64,000 bases of DNA from contig CM030837.1 in the NCBI GenBank assembly GCA_018105865.1, forward strand, positions 11,166,725 through 11,230,724. Reading direction: 5' to 3'. The notes under the pieces were generated by a model that was not told the DNA's origin, searched no databases, and saw nothing but the letters and a program-made list of their open reading frames with translations. The position numbers and the translations under genes were made by a program. Shown here in pieces: positions 44,258 through 55,423 of the stretch (positions are counted from its first letter, which is position 1; each line of letters starts with the position of its first letter). The DNA is from Metaphire vulgaris. Taxonomy: Eukaryota; Annelida; Clitellata; Crassiclitellata; Megascolecidae.

Positions 44258-44314
<57 letters not shown>
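40940..44314 (+). mobile_element. CR1-like LINE, near full length, inactivated
   Basis: About 3.3 kb, from a GTGTGCGCTTAGTGCGTG-containing leader to an ATCT microsatellite tail (44258-44314). It has an N-terminal endonuclease and a C-terminal RT in one polyprotein, broken by at least six stops or shifts. No target duplication was identified. The leader (40940-41190) has short open frames only and may be the 5' untranslated region. Confidence 0.85.
41194..44235 (+). pseudogene. CR1-like endonuclease/reverse transcriptase with destroyed active site
   Basis: Endonuclease: IGWLNVQSIN, then VFVATETWHHKDD (41500), GRGGGVAIFY, IIGGDFDIHIQDSED (41825; GDFN replaced by GDFD) and YGTLDLVMTF. Linker: KYQYWLNRIKNDGLSNSRLW. 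RT: DEVRAIILSSPSKTNEGDPI, LKKQNLDSGDYASYRPIANL, TQSAYRQNHSTETALLGIL, LLDLTAAFELVDHEILLQRL, CGVPQGSILGPLLFAIFISE (43280). The catalytic position reads HYYAEHIQLY, where YADD is expected: both aspartates are gone. The C-terminus is INITQLKRLQS, LRELHWLLVIFRVKFKIISL and LGDRAFSRLGPAYWNTLP. In-frame stops occur near 41808, 42945, 43227 and 43480, with frameshifts near 41445, 42060, 42430 and 43850. Confidence 0.85.
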
Positions 44315-44315
<1 letters not shown>

Positions 44316-44841
44316 AATATACATCTCAGACGCCAGTTTAAAGTGTATATATGCATCGCCCAAAAAGCCAACGGGAAAATATTTTGTCAAAGTTTACAGA
44401 CCAAACCGCCATATGGATTCTCACGACTAACACTATGTGGTCGAGTTTTTGGGTGAAGATTATCCTAGAATGGTTAAATTTTAATCTGACATATTGTCAC
44501 CTATAAGAATATTTCATTTTTTATTTTAAAAAATTTAAGGGGATAAAAAATGGCGTGATTCAATTAATTTCTTATGTCTTCACGACCTGCTTACATTGTT
44601 AGGTCATACAAACAAATGCTCATGATAATCTGTGTCACTTCCTCAGACAGTCGATAATGTAACCACAGGCAAGGTTCTAGATCTCACAGATGAGGCTGGC
44701 GGAACAACTCAATGCCAAAATATTTATTTGCTGCATTGCATAACAGCTAATAATAAAATGGTTTGTCACAATTACGAATTTTCTGAAGAAATGTATTCTA
44801 TGATTAATTTTAAACAGATAACGCACTAAACTGGTTGCAAG
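44315..44841. other. Intronic DNA, nothing recognised
   Basis: AT-rich; one 65-codon open frame (44632-44829) without motifs. Confidence 0.4.
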
Positions 44842-44846
44842 GTAAT

Positions 44847-45419
44847 TTGGTGACCGGAAGATTCGGGATGGAAGATTTGGGACGGAAGATTCGGTACCGG
44901 AAAATTCGGTACCGGTCATAGAAGATTCGGTACCATTGGGTGCGCGAGCCCGCTGGGGCTCATGCCACCTTATTGCCCCCTGTGGGGTGGGCGGATAAGA
45001 CCGTTCTAACGCGGGGGAGGGAAATAACGGCGAGCTACGATAGTAATAGCACGGCGGGTGGGGGCGGTTCGGGAGCCGTTGAATCGGGTCAATTTTCCCT
45101 GCCTGTAAAACGTACTACCGTAGCATATCTATCTATTTTGGGCCTTTTCTAGAAGGTCACATTAAACAGCTCAAGTTCCCTGCACGTATTGCGAGTTTAA
45201 AATCTGTTTACATCTATTAAGTCAGTGGGGGAGCAAAAGCGCGCCTGAACGCTGGGTGTCCGCTAATGATGCGCGACAGTTAAAGCGGCCAAATACCAGC
45301 AGCAGGTGAGGCGTCATCTTATGTGTATGTCGAACCGGTACCGAATTATCCGGTACCGAATCTTCCACAAATAAAGTTTTGGTACCGAATTCTCCGGTAC
45401 CGAATCTTCCGGGAACCAA
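44847..45419. mobile_element. TIR element with GGAAGATTCGGTACCGG arrays
   Basis: Ends TTGGTGACCGGAAGATTCGG and (minus) TTGGTTCCCGGAAGATTCGG, flanked by GTAAT on both sides (44842-44846, 45420-45424), a possible 5-bp target duplication. GGAAGATTCGG(TACCGG) or its complement occurs about four times near each end. The interior (44940-45330) is GC-rich and non-coding. Superfamily unknown. Confidence 0.75.
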
Positions 45420-45424
45420 GTAAT

Positions 45425-45980
45425 TTCTACCAAGAAACACGGACTGCATTTTTTATCTGTCATTCTCACGGAACATATATATATACAATACAATATATAT
45501 AAACTTTCAAAAGGTTTTTATATCAATCTAATATATATAATTTCCAGTGTCTGCAAGTCACGATACATAGGATGTTCAAGTCAGTCGTGGTGCATGGGAT
45601 GTGCATGTGAAGGAGCCGGCAATTCCATCTGTCTCCGGGAGAGTCTATCCCTCTATAAGGGGAGACCGGAGGCGGAGCTTAAGCCGAGTGTGAGCGGCTG
45701 TGAGCTGGCGGGCTCTGTCAATCAAACGTGTGCTAATTTTAACAGGTAAACAGCGAGAGACTCCCGCCTCACCTCCAGGGTCACCCCAGATCACACAACT
45801 GCATAAAACAATCTCTCATTACAAGGATGAAGCAGGCCTGCCGGCAGGCCACTAAACCTACAGATACCCCACCAATAGTTCGAGCCTAATTGCCTGTAAA
45901 ATTTACTGGCAAGTTGCTAGTTTTTACATAATGCTGAATTATGAATTCAATGCTGAATTATGAATTCAAAGCTCTATAAA
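45425..45980. other. Unassigned segment
   Basis: A TATA microsatellite-rich stretch at 45475-45530. A more GC-rich block at 45590-45850 has inverted pairs such as GGCAGGCC and CTCCGGGAGA; no coding frame or paired termini found. Confidence 0.35.
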
Positions 45981-45984
45981 ATGA

Positions 45985-46335
45985 ATATTATAAGTTGATG
46001 ATTTTCATCACTCTGCACCAGATATCCCTCCTTTAGTTTTAGGTTAATTTTTCCATTCTTGTTCTCCGTGACCATTGCTTTAGTTTTCTGTGTATTTATT
46101 TTTAGTCCAACTTATTCTCCAGCCTTGCTTAGTTCATTACTTAATGTTTGTAGGTGACCTGCTTTTGTTGTTATCACATCGATGTCATCTGCAAACCTTA
46201 AATTATTTATTGTCTGTCCATATATCTTTACTCCAGCATTTTCTTATTTTGTATTTTGTACTGCTTTTTGCATTACTATCCCTAGTATTACGTTGAATAG
46301 CACTGGGGATAAGCCACATCCTTGTCTCATTCCTC
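45985..46335 (-). mobile_element. RTE-like LINE palm fragment
   Basis: Minus strand: RQGCGLSPVLFNVILGIVMQ (46335-46270), INNLRFADDIDVITTKAGHL (46205-46145) with intact catalytic FADD, then KINTQKTKAMVTENKNG (46100-46050). Only about 115 codons of the RT palm remain. It is joined head to head with the CR1-like fragment that follows on the plus strand. Confidence 0.7.
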
Positions 46336-47165
46336 ATGATGAGGTAAAGGTGCAGAGATTTTCAAGTGTCTCTCAAGCGGAAGTTAAATGGATTATCTTA
46401 GCATTTCCAAGCAAATCTTCTGAACTTGACCCTATTCCTACTTTCCTGATCAAAGAGGTGATCAACCCCCTACTAGGACCTATTACTGTGATAGTCAATG
46501 CATCACTCGAACAGGAATATCTGCCTGTCTCTCAGAAGATATCGATTATTTTGCCGAAATTGAAGAAGCAAAATTTAGATGCCAGTGTGATGTCAAACTA
46601 CTGTCCCATATCGAATCTATCATTCTTATCAAAGATAATTTAACGGGTCGTAGCTAACCAGCTCAGATAGCACCTGGATGAAAACCATCTTCTGCCAATG
46701 GTCCAATCTGCCTAGAGAAGCAACCATTCTACTGAAACAGCTCTTCTTCGTATCCTTTCTGATGTGTTATCCGCAGCTGATGAAGGAAAGGTTGTCGCGC
46801 TTGTCCTCCTCGATTTATCCGCAGCTTTTGACTGCTTGGACTATGATATTCTCATCCGTAGGCTGGAGAAAAAATCGGGATAGGAGGTCAGGCCCTTGGA
46901 TGGATAAAATCCTATCTCACCGACCGCTTGATGCAAGTCCGGTATGGTGGTAAGCTATCAAGTAACAAGCTAGTGCGTTGCGGAGTACCGCAGGGCTCGA
47001 TTCTTGGCCTGTTACTTTTCATAATTTTTATCAGCCAGCTGGAAGACGTCGTCAAAGGCCATCAGCTGCAAAACGCACATGAATGCTGAAGACTTTCAGC
47101 TCCATTTGTGCTCTGATCCATCCTTCCTGCAGGATTCCGTCAAAAGACGTTTTCAGCTGTTTATG
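46336..47165 (+). mobile_element. CR1-like LINE RT fragment, heavily decayed
   Basis: Reads KWIILAFPSKSSELDPIPTF, LPKLKKQNLDASVMSNYCPI, then in other frames TALLRILSDVLSAADEGKVV, LVLLDLSAAFDCLDYDILIR and CGVPQGSILG-like (46980). The catalytic region is reduced to AEDFQLHL. It is the same family as the copy at 41-44 kb (shared LKKQNLD block), truncated at both ends. Confidence 0.75.
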
Positions 47166-47572
47166 TCGGTATATTTTTCTTTAACTATTTTTATTTAACT
47201 CCGCCACAATTTATAAACTTAGAATCAACATGACCTATCATCGCTCATTTCATTACCGTTACTATTTGTAATTTAACGCCAAGCATTCTTTTAGTTTTTC
47301 TTTTAAATTTTTAAATTAAATTATTTCATTCCACACTAATATCGGCTGCACTATTGACCTCATGCTGAGCTTGTGATCCGCTGCATGAGCTGAAAGACAA
47401 TTTGACTTTTCTTCACATTTTTACTTTCCTCGTTAATCTCAGCCTGACATCATGACATTATTTCCTCTCTATTTGTTTATTCTAACTGTTCATTTCTTTT
47501 CCTGAAAAACTTGATGTACATAAACCGATTAATCACTGGACTTACCGCACTGCCGTTGATCAATACTCACAT

Positions 47573-50500
47573 TTGAACAAAATTCCTATCTCCTTTTCAT
47601 TAACCCTCCGTTGTTCACATCTTCGTATTCACCGTTCACATTTCCGTCTCACGCGATGCTCAGATATCATCTTCATCCTTCTTGCTCTTTCAGGCGATAT
47701 CCACCCAAATCCTGGACCATTCCAACCACACATAACACTCTGCACTCTCAACATTAGATCCCTCACTAATCCTCAACACACACATTCACTACATGAACTC
47801 ACTGACATAAAATTAAACTCCCTCTTTCCAACGCACACACTTCACTCCTCTACCATAGACATAGTTGCACTAACTGAAACCTGGGTATCTCCATCTACTA
47901 CTTCATGTCAACTGATTGAGGCAACCCCACCTGGCTTCTCCCTCCTAAGTTTTCCTCGTTCAAATAAGTCTACCAACTGCTCTAGTAATTTAGGTGGAGG
48001 CACCGCTTTCCTTATTCGCGATCATATACAAATTAGCAACTCCTCATCAATTAATTTCTCCTCATTTGAATGTTCATCTGTCACTCTCAATCTTCCTCTC
48101 TCAAAACTAACTATTTTTAACATTTACCGCCCCCCAACATCATCAAAATATTCAACCTCATTCACAACATTCCTCGATGAATTTTCCTCCTTTTTAGGCT
48201 CTGCAGCTACAACTCCACATGAGTTCTTAATTACCGGTGATTTTAATGTACATGTTGATAAGTGTGATGATCCCAACTCTATCCAATTCATACAACTGCT
48301 CACTCAGACTAACCTCACGCAACACATATCTCTTCCTACTCACACTTTTGGACATACTTTAGACTTGCTCATCACGTCTTCTTCCTCATCACTATCTCCA
48401 ATTTCAGCAATTAGCCAATTCTCTCCTTCTGATCATTTTCCCATCTTGTCCATTTTAAGTATCTGCTCGCTAACTCCTCCGCCTCGTGGCACCTACTCAT
48501 TCCGCCGTCTTAACAAAATTGATGTAGCCTTGTTCTGTGAGAACATTAAATCATCTGAACTAATTACTAACCCCCCCACTTCTCTGCCGTCACTGATCAA
48601 TAAATACAATTCTGTGTTATCCGGTCTTCTTGATAAACATGCTCCTATCATCACAAGACCTATTTCATCACACAACAGCAAACCCTGGTATAACTCTTTC
48701 ATTCATGCTTTCAAGTCATTTCGCAGACGTCTTGAACGAACATACCATAGAACACATTCTCCATCTGACCTTTTAAATCTTCGTTCCGCCACCAACCGCT
48801 ACCATAATCTCCTTGCATCTGCCAAAAAGAAGTACTATTCTAACATCATTTCAACAAATAGCTCAAACCCACGTAAGCTCTGGAAAACCGTAAATGATCT
48901 TTTCCATCGCAAAGAATCAAAACCTCTCCCTCAATCCATTTCTCTGTCAGAACTTGCTGAATCTTTTGCTAATTTCTTCTCTGCAAAAATCTCTAAGATT
49001 CGCAGTGTCCTTAAGTCTTTCACTATTACTCAAACCACCTCTCCTCATTACCCTTCTCCCCACAACCCCATGCAATTTATCCAGCTTCACTCCTGCAACT
49101 GATGAAGAGGTATCCAAACTGCTACTTTCTCTCCCAAACAAACAATGTGACCTAGATCCCATACCTACATCTTTACTCAAACAGTGTGCCATCGTACTTT
49201 ACGCCTATCATAACTAGAATCATTAACCTCTCTCTTACCTCAGGCACTTTCCCATCTTCATTCAAAAACTCTTTTGTCACTCCTCTCCTAAAAAAGCATG
49301 GTCTTGACAGAGAAGATCTTAATAACTATTGCCCCATCTCAAATCTTTCACTTCTATCAAAACTTACTGAGAAAATTGTGCTTTCCAGACTGACCGAACA
49401 CCTTTCAAATAACTCGCTATATAATGCTCATCAGTCTGCCTACACTAAACATCACTCAACTGAAACCGTTCTCACCTACATTCATGACAGACTCTTAACG
49501 CAATTGGTCTCCGACAAGTTACTGGCCTTTGTCTCCTTGACCTCTCTGCTGCATTTGATACTATAGATCACAAAATTCTGCTCGAACGACTCTCTCTCTG
49601 GTTTGGAATATCTGAAATAGCTCACAACTGGTTTTCATCTTATCTTAAATCCCGGTCTTTTCAAGTGTCCTGTCTTAGCCAAATTTCTCTATCTCACACT
49701 GTAGATTTTGGAGTGCCTCAAGGATCTGTTCTTGGGCCTGTACTGTTCAGCCTTTACACCACACCACTCTCATCTTTAATCAATTCCCTCAATTTAAATC
49801 ACCAACTCTATGCCGATGACACTCAGCTATTCCTTTCCTTCTCACCTCTTTCATTCAATGCTTCTATTATTGAGCTTGAATCTGCATTCTCATCAATCTC
49901 TGCTTGGATGTCATCTAATCTCCTCGCTCTTAACCCTTCTAAGACAAAGTTTCTTTTAATTGGACTACCCCAACAACTCAAAAAAATTGACAATCCTAAA
50001 CTAGTTTTGGCTTCTGACACCACAATAATCCCTGTTCCAACTGCTAGAAATCTAGGATTCAAATTTGATTCTTTTCTAAACTTGAATCACAAATTTCCCA
50101 ATTATCAAAAGCCTGCTATGTTCATATTCGTGACCTTCGCCGCCACGTCCTTGCCTAGATACTAAAACTGCCTCCACAATTGCCACCTCAATAGTCCACT
50201 CCAAATTAGATTATTGTAACTCCCTCTACTATAACCTTCCCAAAGCCTCTATCAACAAATTGCAATCAATACAAAATGCACTTGCTCGTGCTGTTACTAA
50301 GTCACCTAAATTCTCCCATATTTCCCCCATACTAAAATCATTACATTGGCTTAAAATAACTGAACGTATCCAATATAAGATAATAACACTTACACATAGC
50401 TCACTTCAGTCATCAAAACCTGTCTACCTTAGGTCACTATTAACCCCTCAGCCTCCTCGACCCACACGTTCGTCATCTCATCTCACTCTGTCACGCCCGC

Positions 50501-50709
50501 TAAATCAATCATCCCTGAAAATTTGCAACCGTGCCTTCTCATACGCTGCACCTGAACTCTGGAACTCGATCCCAGCTTCCCTTCGCACACTTGGACACTT
50601 TAAAACAATAAAATCTGAGTGCCCGTTTCCTATAATTCCTGCACTATCTCCTCAAGTCTTCAGGTCTAAGCTTAAATCCTTCCTGTTTCTTAAATCATTT
50701 CCGCCATAG
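47573..50709 (+). pseudogene. CR1 endonuclease/reverse transcriptase polyprotein, frameshifted
   Basis: The first frame (47573-49102, 509 codons) has a 2A-like SGDIHPNPGP at residues 40-49 and then the endonuclease: TLNIRSL, ALTETWVSPST, GGGTAFLIRDH, ITGDFNVHVDK and FSPSDHFPIL. The linker is NPRKLWKTVNDLFHRK. A frameshift near 49075 leads to EEVSKLLLSLPNKQCDLDPI, another near 49190 to LLKKHGLDREDLNNYCPISN and ETVLTYIHDRLLTQL, and another near 49545 to FGVPQGSVLGPVLFSLYTTP and LYADDTQLFLSF with both catalytic aspartates intact (49805). The C-terminus in further frames is ISPILKSLHWLKITERIQYK and CNRAFSYAAPELWNSIP. At least four frameshifts and one stop (50163) prevent full translation. Confidence 0.88.
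47690..47719 (+). other. 2A-like ribosome-skipping motif in the LINE
   Basis: Codes SGDIHPNPGP directly after a hydrophobic run (IIFILLAL). 2A peptides (consensus D-[VI]-E-x-N-P-G-P) make the ribosome skip one peptide bond between the final G and P. CR1-clade LINEs of several invertebrates are known to carry them at the N-terminus. Here the glutamate is replaced by histidine, which may weaken or abolish skipping. Confidence 0.75.
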
Positions 50710-50899
50710 CTGTAACAACCTAGCCTCACTGCCCTTCGGATATTGACTATTGCCTGGCTGATCCCACACCTTTCCTATAGCTATTTTAAGAGAGGCTGAG
50801 CGCCTAAGAATAAGCAGCTACTGTTGTGCTGCTTTCCAAGGCGCTATAGAAATCCACGAGATTTTACTTTACTTTACTTTACTTTACTTACTTTCTTCC

Positions 50900-51230
50900 A
50901 ATTGAGCATTATATATACAGTATAAATGGTGCTTCATGGCACACTTGATACTGCAAGGCAATTCATCAATTTATCTACAGGAAATTCTGATGCTGGTTGT
51001 GAATAATACCGAAAAATTGTCACTTTGTTCTGCTGCAAGGAATGACTTAACTTTGCCCAGAGCCTTTAACCCCTCCTGAACCAAGCAATTCAATTGTGAG
51101 ATGAAATTCTGAATGAAGAATTATGACAGGCTTGCTAGAAGACTAATACAACAAAGTAAAATGTTGTGAAAGTGGTAACAAAGCACCATGCAACAAACAT
51201 TCAACGCATACACTACTGTGCATAACATGC
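50900..51230. other. Intronic DNA, nothing recognised
   Basis: AT-rich, no open frame of note; ends at the TTAA that opens the next element. Confidence 0.4.
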
Positions 51231-51235
51231 CTTAA

Positions 51236-52196
51236 CACGATGAACGCTAGGGACGTCAACTGACGTCCTTATTTTGGTTTCTCAGGGCGCTAAGGACGTC
51301 AGGTGACGTCCTTGGTTCAGTGCCAAATATTTTAGCTTATACAGATCTTAGAGTCATAATTCTGCTTCCGCTAGCTACTAGAATGAGTGACCAATCAAGA
51401 AAAGCAAATTTTATGGAAAATGTATGAATATTTGTCCTATAAACACCTGTTTAAAAAACCACAATATACTCATGCTCCGCCGCCTCAATAAAGAAGCTCA
51501 ATTCGCTCCATGCTAATAATATAATAGCAGCCTTGGTTTCACTTGAGATATGTGCGCCGTCTATTGCAGCAGGTGGACTAAATGACCAATCGGAAGCGCC
51601 ACATTCTACTGAAGAACGTCGATTGGCCTTCTAAAAGGCCCACCCTCTAAATCCCACGCCTCAGCTTCAATATGAATACCCCAAATAACTTGTATCACCA
51701 TAGACGTAATGCCGTCAGCGTTTTTGGACCAGATAATTGAGGTCCTTACTAAGGTCCTGAAATTTTTATTGGCTATAGCGTCCATTTTGCCACAGTAATT
51801 GCCATGCTTTTCATTCTTGACCCGTGACATTGATTGTTTTATCCAATCGCCATTGTTGAGATAACTACTAGTCCCTGACAAAGTCTACGTAGCGCGGTTA
51901 TAGAGCACATTACAGACCACCTGCATTTTTTCGTATGAATTGGTGCATACCTGAGGAAAGAGAACGTCATTCTAGTAACAGATGTCTCTAAACACTTGCA
52001 TCTGTTTCAAGATATTTTCCTCTGTAGGCGTCTAACGTGATCGGGCCTTGGGAATAATCTAACGGCTGTCACTCACTTCACGCATGATCGCACGCATTTT
52101 GTATAGGAACTGGAAAGCCACGGAAGTCGTAGACTCTCGTGACGTCTCATCAATAGTAGCCGCGTCTGAGTTATTTAATAGGCCGCAGTCAACGTG
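51236..52196. mobile_element. TTAA-flanked element, family B
   Basis: 961 bp between TTAA at 51232-51235 and 52197-52200. Ends CACGATGAACGC and (minus) CACGTTGACTGC. The left subterminal region has GGACGTCA(A/G)(C/G)TGACGTCC twice (51251-51320). The interior has a 91-codon frame on the minus strand (51606-51881) without known motifs. It differs from family A in both ends and interior. TTAA target and short ends suggest piggyBac or Kolobok type. Confidence 0.7.
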
Positions 52197-52394
52197 TTAA
52201 AAAGTGCAGAATGAGACAAATATTGCAATTCACACATCAAACATTTAATTATATTTAGCAGTAGATATCATGCATTCCTTGATGCAAAACTGATATTTAT
52301 TGCTTGAAATTTGTACATAACATCGTGGAATTGCAGTTGATGAATGATTAAGGCTTGTGGTACGCTGTCCTGTCTGGCAATAAAGTACAAGGCT

Positions 52395-53225
52395 TTACTC
52401 CCGAGGCCAAGGACATCAGGTCCGAGGCCAAGGCTGAAGACTTGTATCCCAAGGCCAAAGACAGCATCACTTGACCTCGAGGCGCCTCGAGGCCAAGGCC
52501 AAGAGGACTCCAAGTCTGGCTTTGGCCACGGGAGTAAAGTCCTTGGTCTTCTACTCGGGGCCAAGCCATCACGCCATGAAATTAAACAAGAAAATCGCGC
52601 ATTCACACTGTTGGACTATCAGATTGAAGTGTACCTTAGCCCACTCATCATTATCAAGGAGACAAATAATACCTGAACACATAGTCTAGTCTCTTTACTT
52701 ATTTATTAATCCTGACTTCCGTCTAACCACTGTTTAACATTTCTCAAATGCAACAAGCACATTTAGTGTGAATGACCATAACATCTAACTTTTGCTTGAA
52801 ACACTTATTGAATTTATGCTAGTAATAGCATAACTGAAAGTGGCATTTTGGTATGTTGATGTTGATAACATTTGGTTTTGTAGCATTTTCGTCAATATAC
52901 TTTGTATATATAGTTGTCACTTTAGAAGACTTAGAGATGTTGCTTATATGTTTAAGTGCTAGGTCTGTCCTTTGCCAGTTCACCACAACATACAAACTTG
53001 GGTGTCTCAGTCTATCATTTGTCTTTAGCAACTGTGCAACTGTAAAAAATCAAACTTTGTAGTGTAAAAGGTCCTCAGCCTTGGTCTCAACCTTAGACCT
53101 GATGTCCTTGGCCTTGGCCTCGGACCTCTGGTCCCCGGCCTAGGACTTACTGTCCTTGGCCTCATGTAACAAGTCCTTGGCTTTGCCTTGGCCTTGAAAG
53201 TTGTGGCCTTGACTCCAAGTCTGAT
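52395..53225. mobile_element. Element with AGGCCAAGG-rich inverted arms
   Basis: The left arm (52395-52570) repeats GAGGCCAAGG(A/C) about seven times, including a perfect CCTCGAGGCGCCTCGAGG palindrome near 52475. The right arm (53070-53225) repeats the complement, CCTTGGCCTC, about eight times. The middle is AT-rich with a 69-codon frame of no known type. Exact ends and a target duplication could not be fixed. Confidence 0.6.
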
Positions 53226-53460
53226 AGCAAGTTGAAAAAGACTTCAGTTTTTCTGTGACAATATGTAAAAACCCTAGTTATGAGGGCTATTGTATAAAAT
53301 TTTCCATAGTTCCATTTTGGGATCCCAGTTGTTAAAAGCTAAACCAAATCTGATATAGCTCACTGCTTCCTTAGAAGTAAGATCACATTATAACGAAAAG
53401 AAGCAGCTATGGCTAAAAGAATAACATATTAACTATTCAGAAGATTTCAAAGATTCTCAC

Positions 53461-53701
53461 CCGAACCAAATGTTCACAAAACCATTGAGGTCCTCCAATA
53501 TTAAGAAGGTAATCCATTTTATGCAAATTATCAATGTCAATACATCCACTATTGGAGATCTGCTCAAACGTCTTGATTAGGATTTCGCGTGTCACAGCTT
53601 TAGGTGGAAGAAGAAAGGCAGAAGGGTTCTGACGAGGAATTAGCTCTGGTGGCAATAGTTCATGAACAATCTTTCCAAGCACTACTTGCATCAGATTTGA
53701 C
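53461..53701 (-). CDS. MED24: Mediator subunit 24, exon b
   Basis: A 241-bp minus-strand exon. The acceptor is CATATGTGATAG before GTCAAATCTG; the donor is GTTCGG followed by GTGAGAAT. Its first base completes an arginine codon begun in the exon at 63446-63621, after which it reads SNLMQVVLGKIVHELLPPEL, then FLLPPKAVTREILIKTFEQI, then CIDIDNLHKMDYLLNIGGPQ and WFCEHLVR. Vertebrate MED24 has, in the same order, LLPPKRPIKEVLTDIF, WVDSRSIHIFDTLLHMGG and YWFCNNLI. The agreement in order, spacing and key residues (LLPPK, LLxxGG, WFC) is strong. It ends in phase 0. Confidence 0.9.
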
Positions 53702-53874
53702 CTATCACATATGAAATCACATAAAATTGGAGATATTAGATAACATAACCATAACTACATGACTCCAATAAAACCAATTCATCAGCCACAACACATCAAG
53801 ATAAATATTTTATAAAGATTTAAAGATTCAAAATATCAGATTCAAAAATGCTAAATATGAAACCTTTCATCAGA

Positions 53875-54195
53875 GGTGCTATGTCAGGTGCTATGTCCAC
53901 AGACAGGTCCCATACTCCAGCATTGCCACTCCTCTCTATCTTGAGCTTTTATCTTCAAGGCTGAGTACTTGTTCTTTGCAGTATTGGGTTGAACATTCAA
54001 GAATAACATTGATGTCCCTGTTGGCCCTTTTTGTGCTTTCCCTTCCATCTTCCCCTCTAGTAGTTCTCTTAGCAGGCATATTTCTTCTCTCAGAATATGA
54101 TCTATCCACTTCTTTTGTCTAGTATGAATTGTGTTTATTAGGCTTTTCTTCTCCATTATCCTTTTCCAGACCGCTTTGTGATATCTTTACCATCT
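53875..54195 (-). mobile_element. RTE-like LINE C-terminal fragment
   Basis: The minus-strand frame 54156-53884 reads EKKSLINTIHTRQKKWIDHI, LREEICLLRELLEGKMEGKA and IKAQDREEWQCWS. The TRQKKWIxHxLR and EGKMEGK blocks are the usual C-terminal region of some LINEs. A related shorter piece lies at 60956-61065 on the plus strand. Confidence 0.65.
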
Positions 54196-54221
54196 AGGTG
54201 ACTTTTTCCCTTCTTTTTCTT

Positions 54222-54745
54222 CCATCATCTATGATGACGGTGAGTTTGATACGAGATAACTACAGGTCTCCTGTCTCTTGCCATTTGTGTTGCTTCTTCT
54301 AAGTTTGTATTTTGTTTTCCAACATCTTTTATATTATCTATCCATCTCTTAGCTTGTCTTCCTCTACTTCTGTTTCCCTCAATATGACAGTGCAGAGCCC
54401 TCAAAGGCAGACTTTCCTCTCCCATTCTTGTCACATGTCCAAACCATTGTAGTCTTCTCCTTTGAATTTTGTCCATTGCCGTGTCCTTCATATTCGTTCT
54501 TTCTTCGATTTCTTCATTCTTGATCTTACCTCTTCTTGTGATTCACAACAATCTTCTTTTTCCATTCTTCACCAAATCCACATATCAAATGCCTCTAGTC
54601 TCTTTATGTCCTCATTTCTTAGCATCCATGTTTCTGACCCATAGAGTGTCACTGGCTAGATCAGTGTTCTGACCAATCGTTTTTTCAGATTGTGGTTACA
54701 GTTTCTTCTCCATAGTTCTCTTCTTTCAGGGTCATTCACAGTAAA
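54222..54745 (-). mobile_element. RTE-like LINE 3' end
   Basis: Minus strand: NHNLKKRLVRTLI and VTLYGSETWMLRNEDIKRLE (54690-54590, with one stop), then a shift, then MDKIQRRRLQWFGHVTRMGE and GRQAKRWIDNIKDVGK (54491-54225). It ends near a CATCATCTATGATGACGG repeat. RT core missing. It shares thumb motifs with the LINE at 20.1 kb. Confidence 0.7.
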
Positions 54746-55282
54746 TCAGAAAAAGTGTAACCCAATTATTTAATGCATTTTCTTTCACATATATAACCAT
54801 TGCATTATACCAGAATTTTCAAAATCTGCGACATTTGAAGGTTACCGGGTATAAAAGTACTGGTAAGCAAATTCTCTTGAATTTATGTAGCACTTTCAAA
54901 AGTAGTAGCTGCTTAATCTTAGCAGCTTAACCTTCAGCCACCATATACACAAATATTCCGGACACCACAAAGAAATATAATGAAATTAAAGAATTTTGGG
55001 ATTATTCCATAATTTTGTTCTGAAAGTTTGCTAATGCTATGAAACTAATAAAAACCCAGAAACATAAAAAACATGTAATTATGTCAAATTCCAGGTACCA
55101 TTTCTTACCTCCATTTGAAAATGTTGATGTACCGTATTTTAACGCCAAATTGCCGCTTACGCTTATAGGTCACTCCACGTTTACATGCCACAGAAAACCA
55201 GTAGCATGTAAATATTTTCATAGATAAGCCGCACACGAATATAGGCCGCGTGCCCTGAAGTTGCAGTATCAGTAGCAGCTCT

Positions 55283-55415
55283 CTCTCTCCCTCATTATCT
55301 TCGTCTCCGCCTCATGTCTCTCTCTCCCTCCCTCCCTCTCTCTCTCTCTCTCACTCTCTCTCTATGTTTCTCTCTTTCTGTGCCACTCTATCTCCATCTA
55401 TCTCTCTGTCTCTCT
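55283..55415. repeat. CT-rich low-complexity tract
   Basis: Dominated by CTCTCTCTCC and TCTCTCTCTA. A similar tract continues at 58275-58345 and 58640-58935, on the other side of the nested elements, suggesting one original tract was split. Confidence 0.85.
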
Positions 55416-55423
55416 ATATATAC

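Larger units (their letters stand above)
47170..50895 (+). mobile_element. CR1-clade LINE, near full length, with 2A-like motif
   Basis: About 3.7 kb. It has a leader (47170-47572, pyrimidine-rich), one polyprotein region and a 3' end with AAGGCGCTATAGAAATCCAC followed by a TTTAC microsatellite (50865-50893). It has fewer lesions than the copy at 41 kb, so is probably younger. No target duplication was identified. Confidence 0.88.

Noticed and set aside
44258..44314. ATCT repeat as an independent feature
   Set aside because: It is the 3' tail of the CR1-like LINE and is annotated with it.
47690..47719. Viral origin for the NPGP motif
   Set aside because: The same frame continues into a LINE endonuclease, and 2A-like motifs are known in CR1-clade LINEs, so no virus is needed to explain it.
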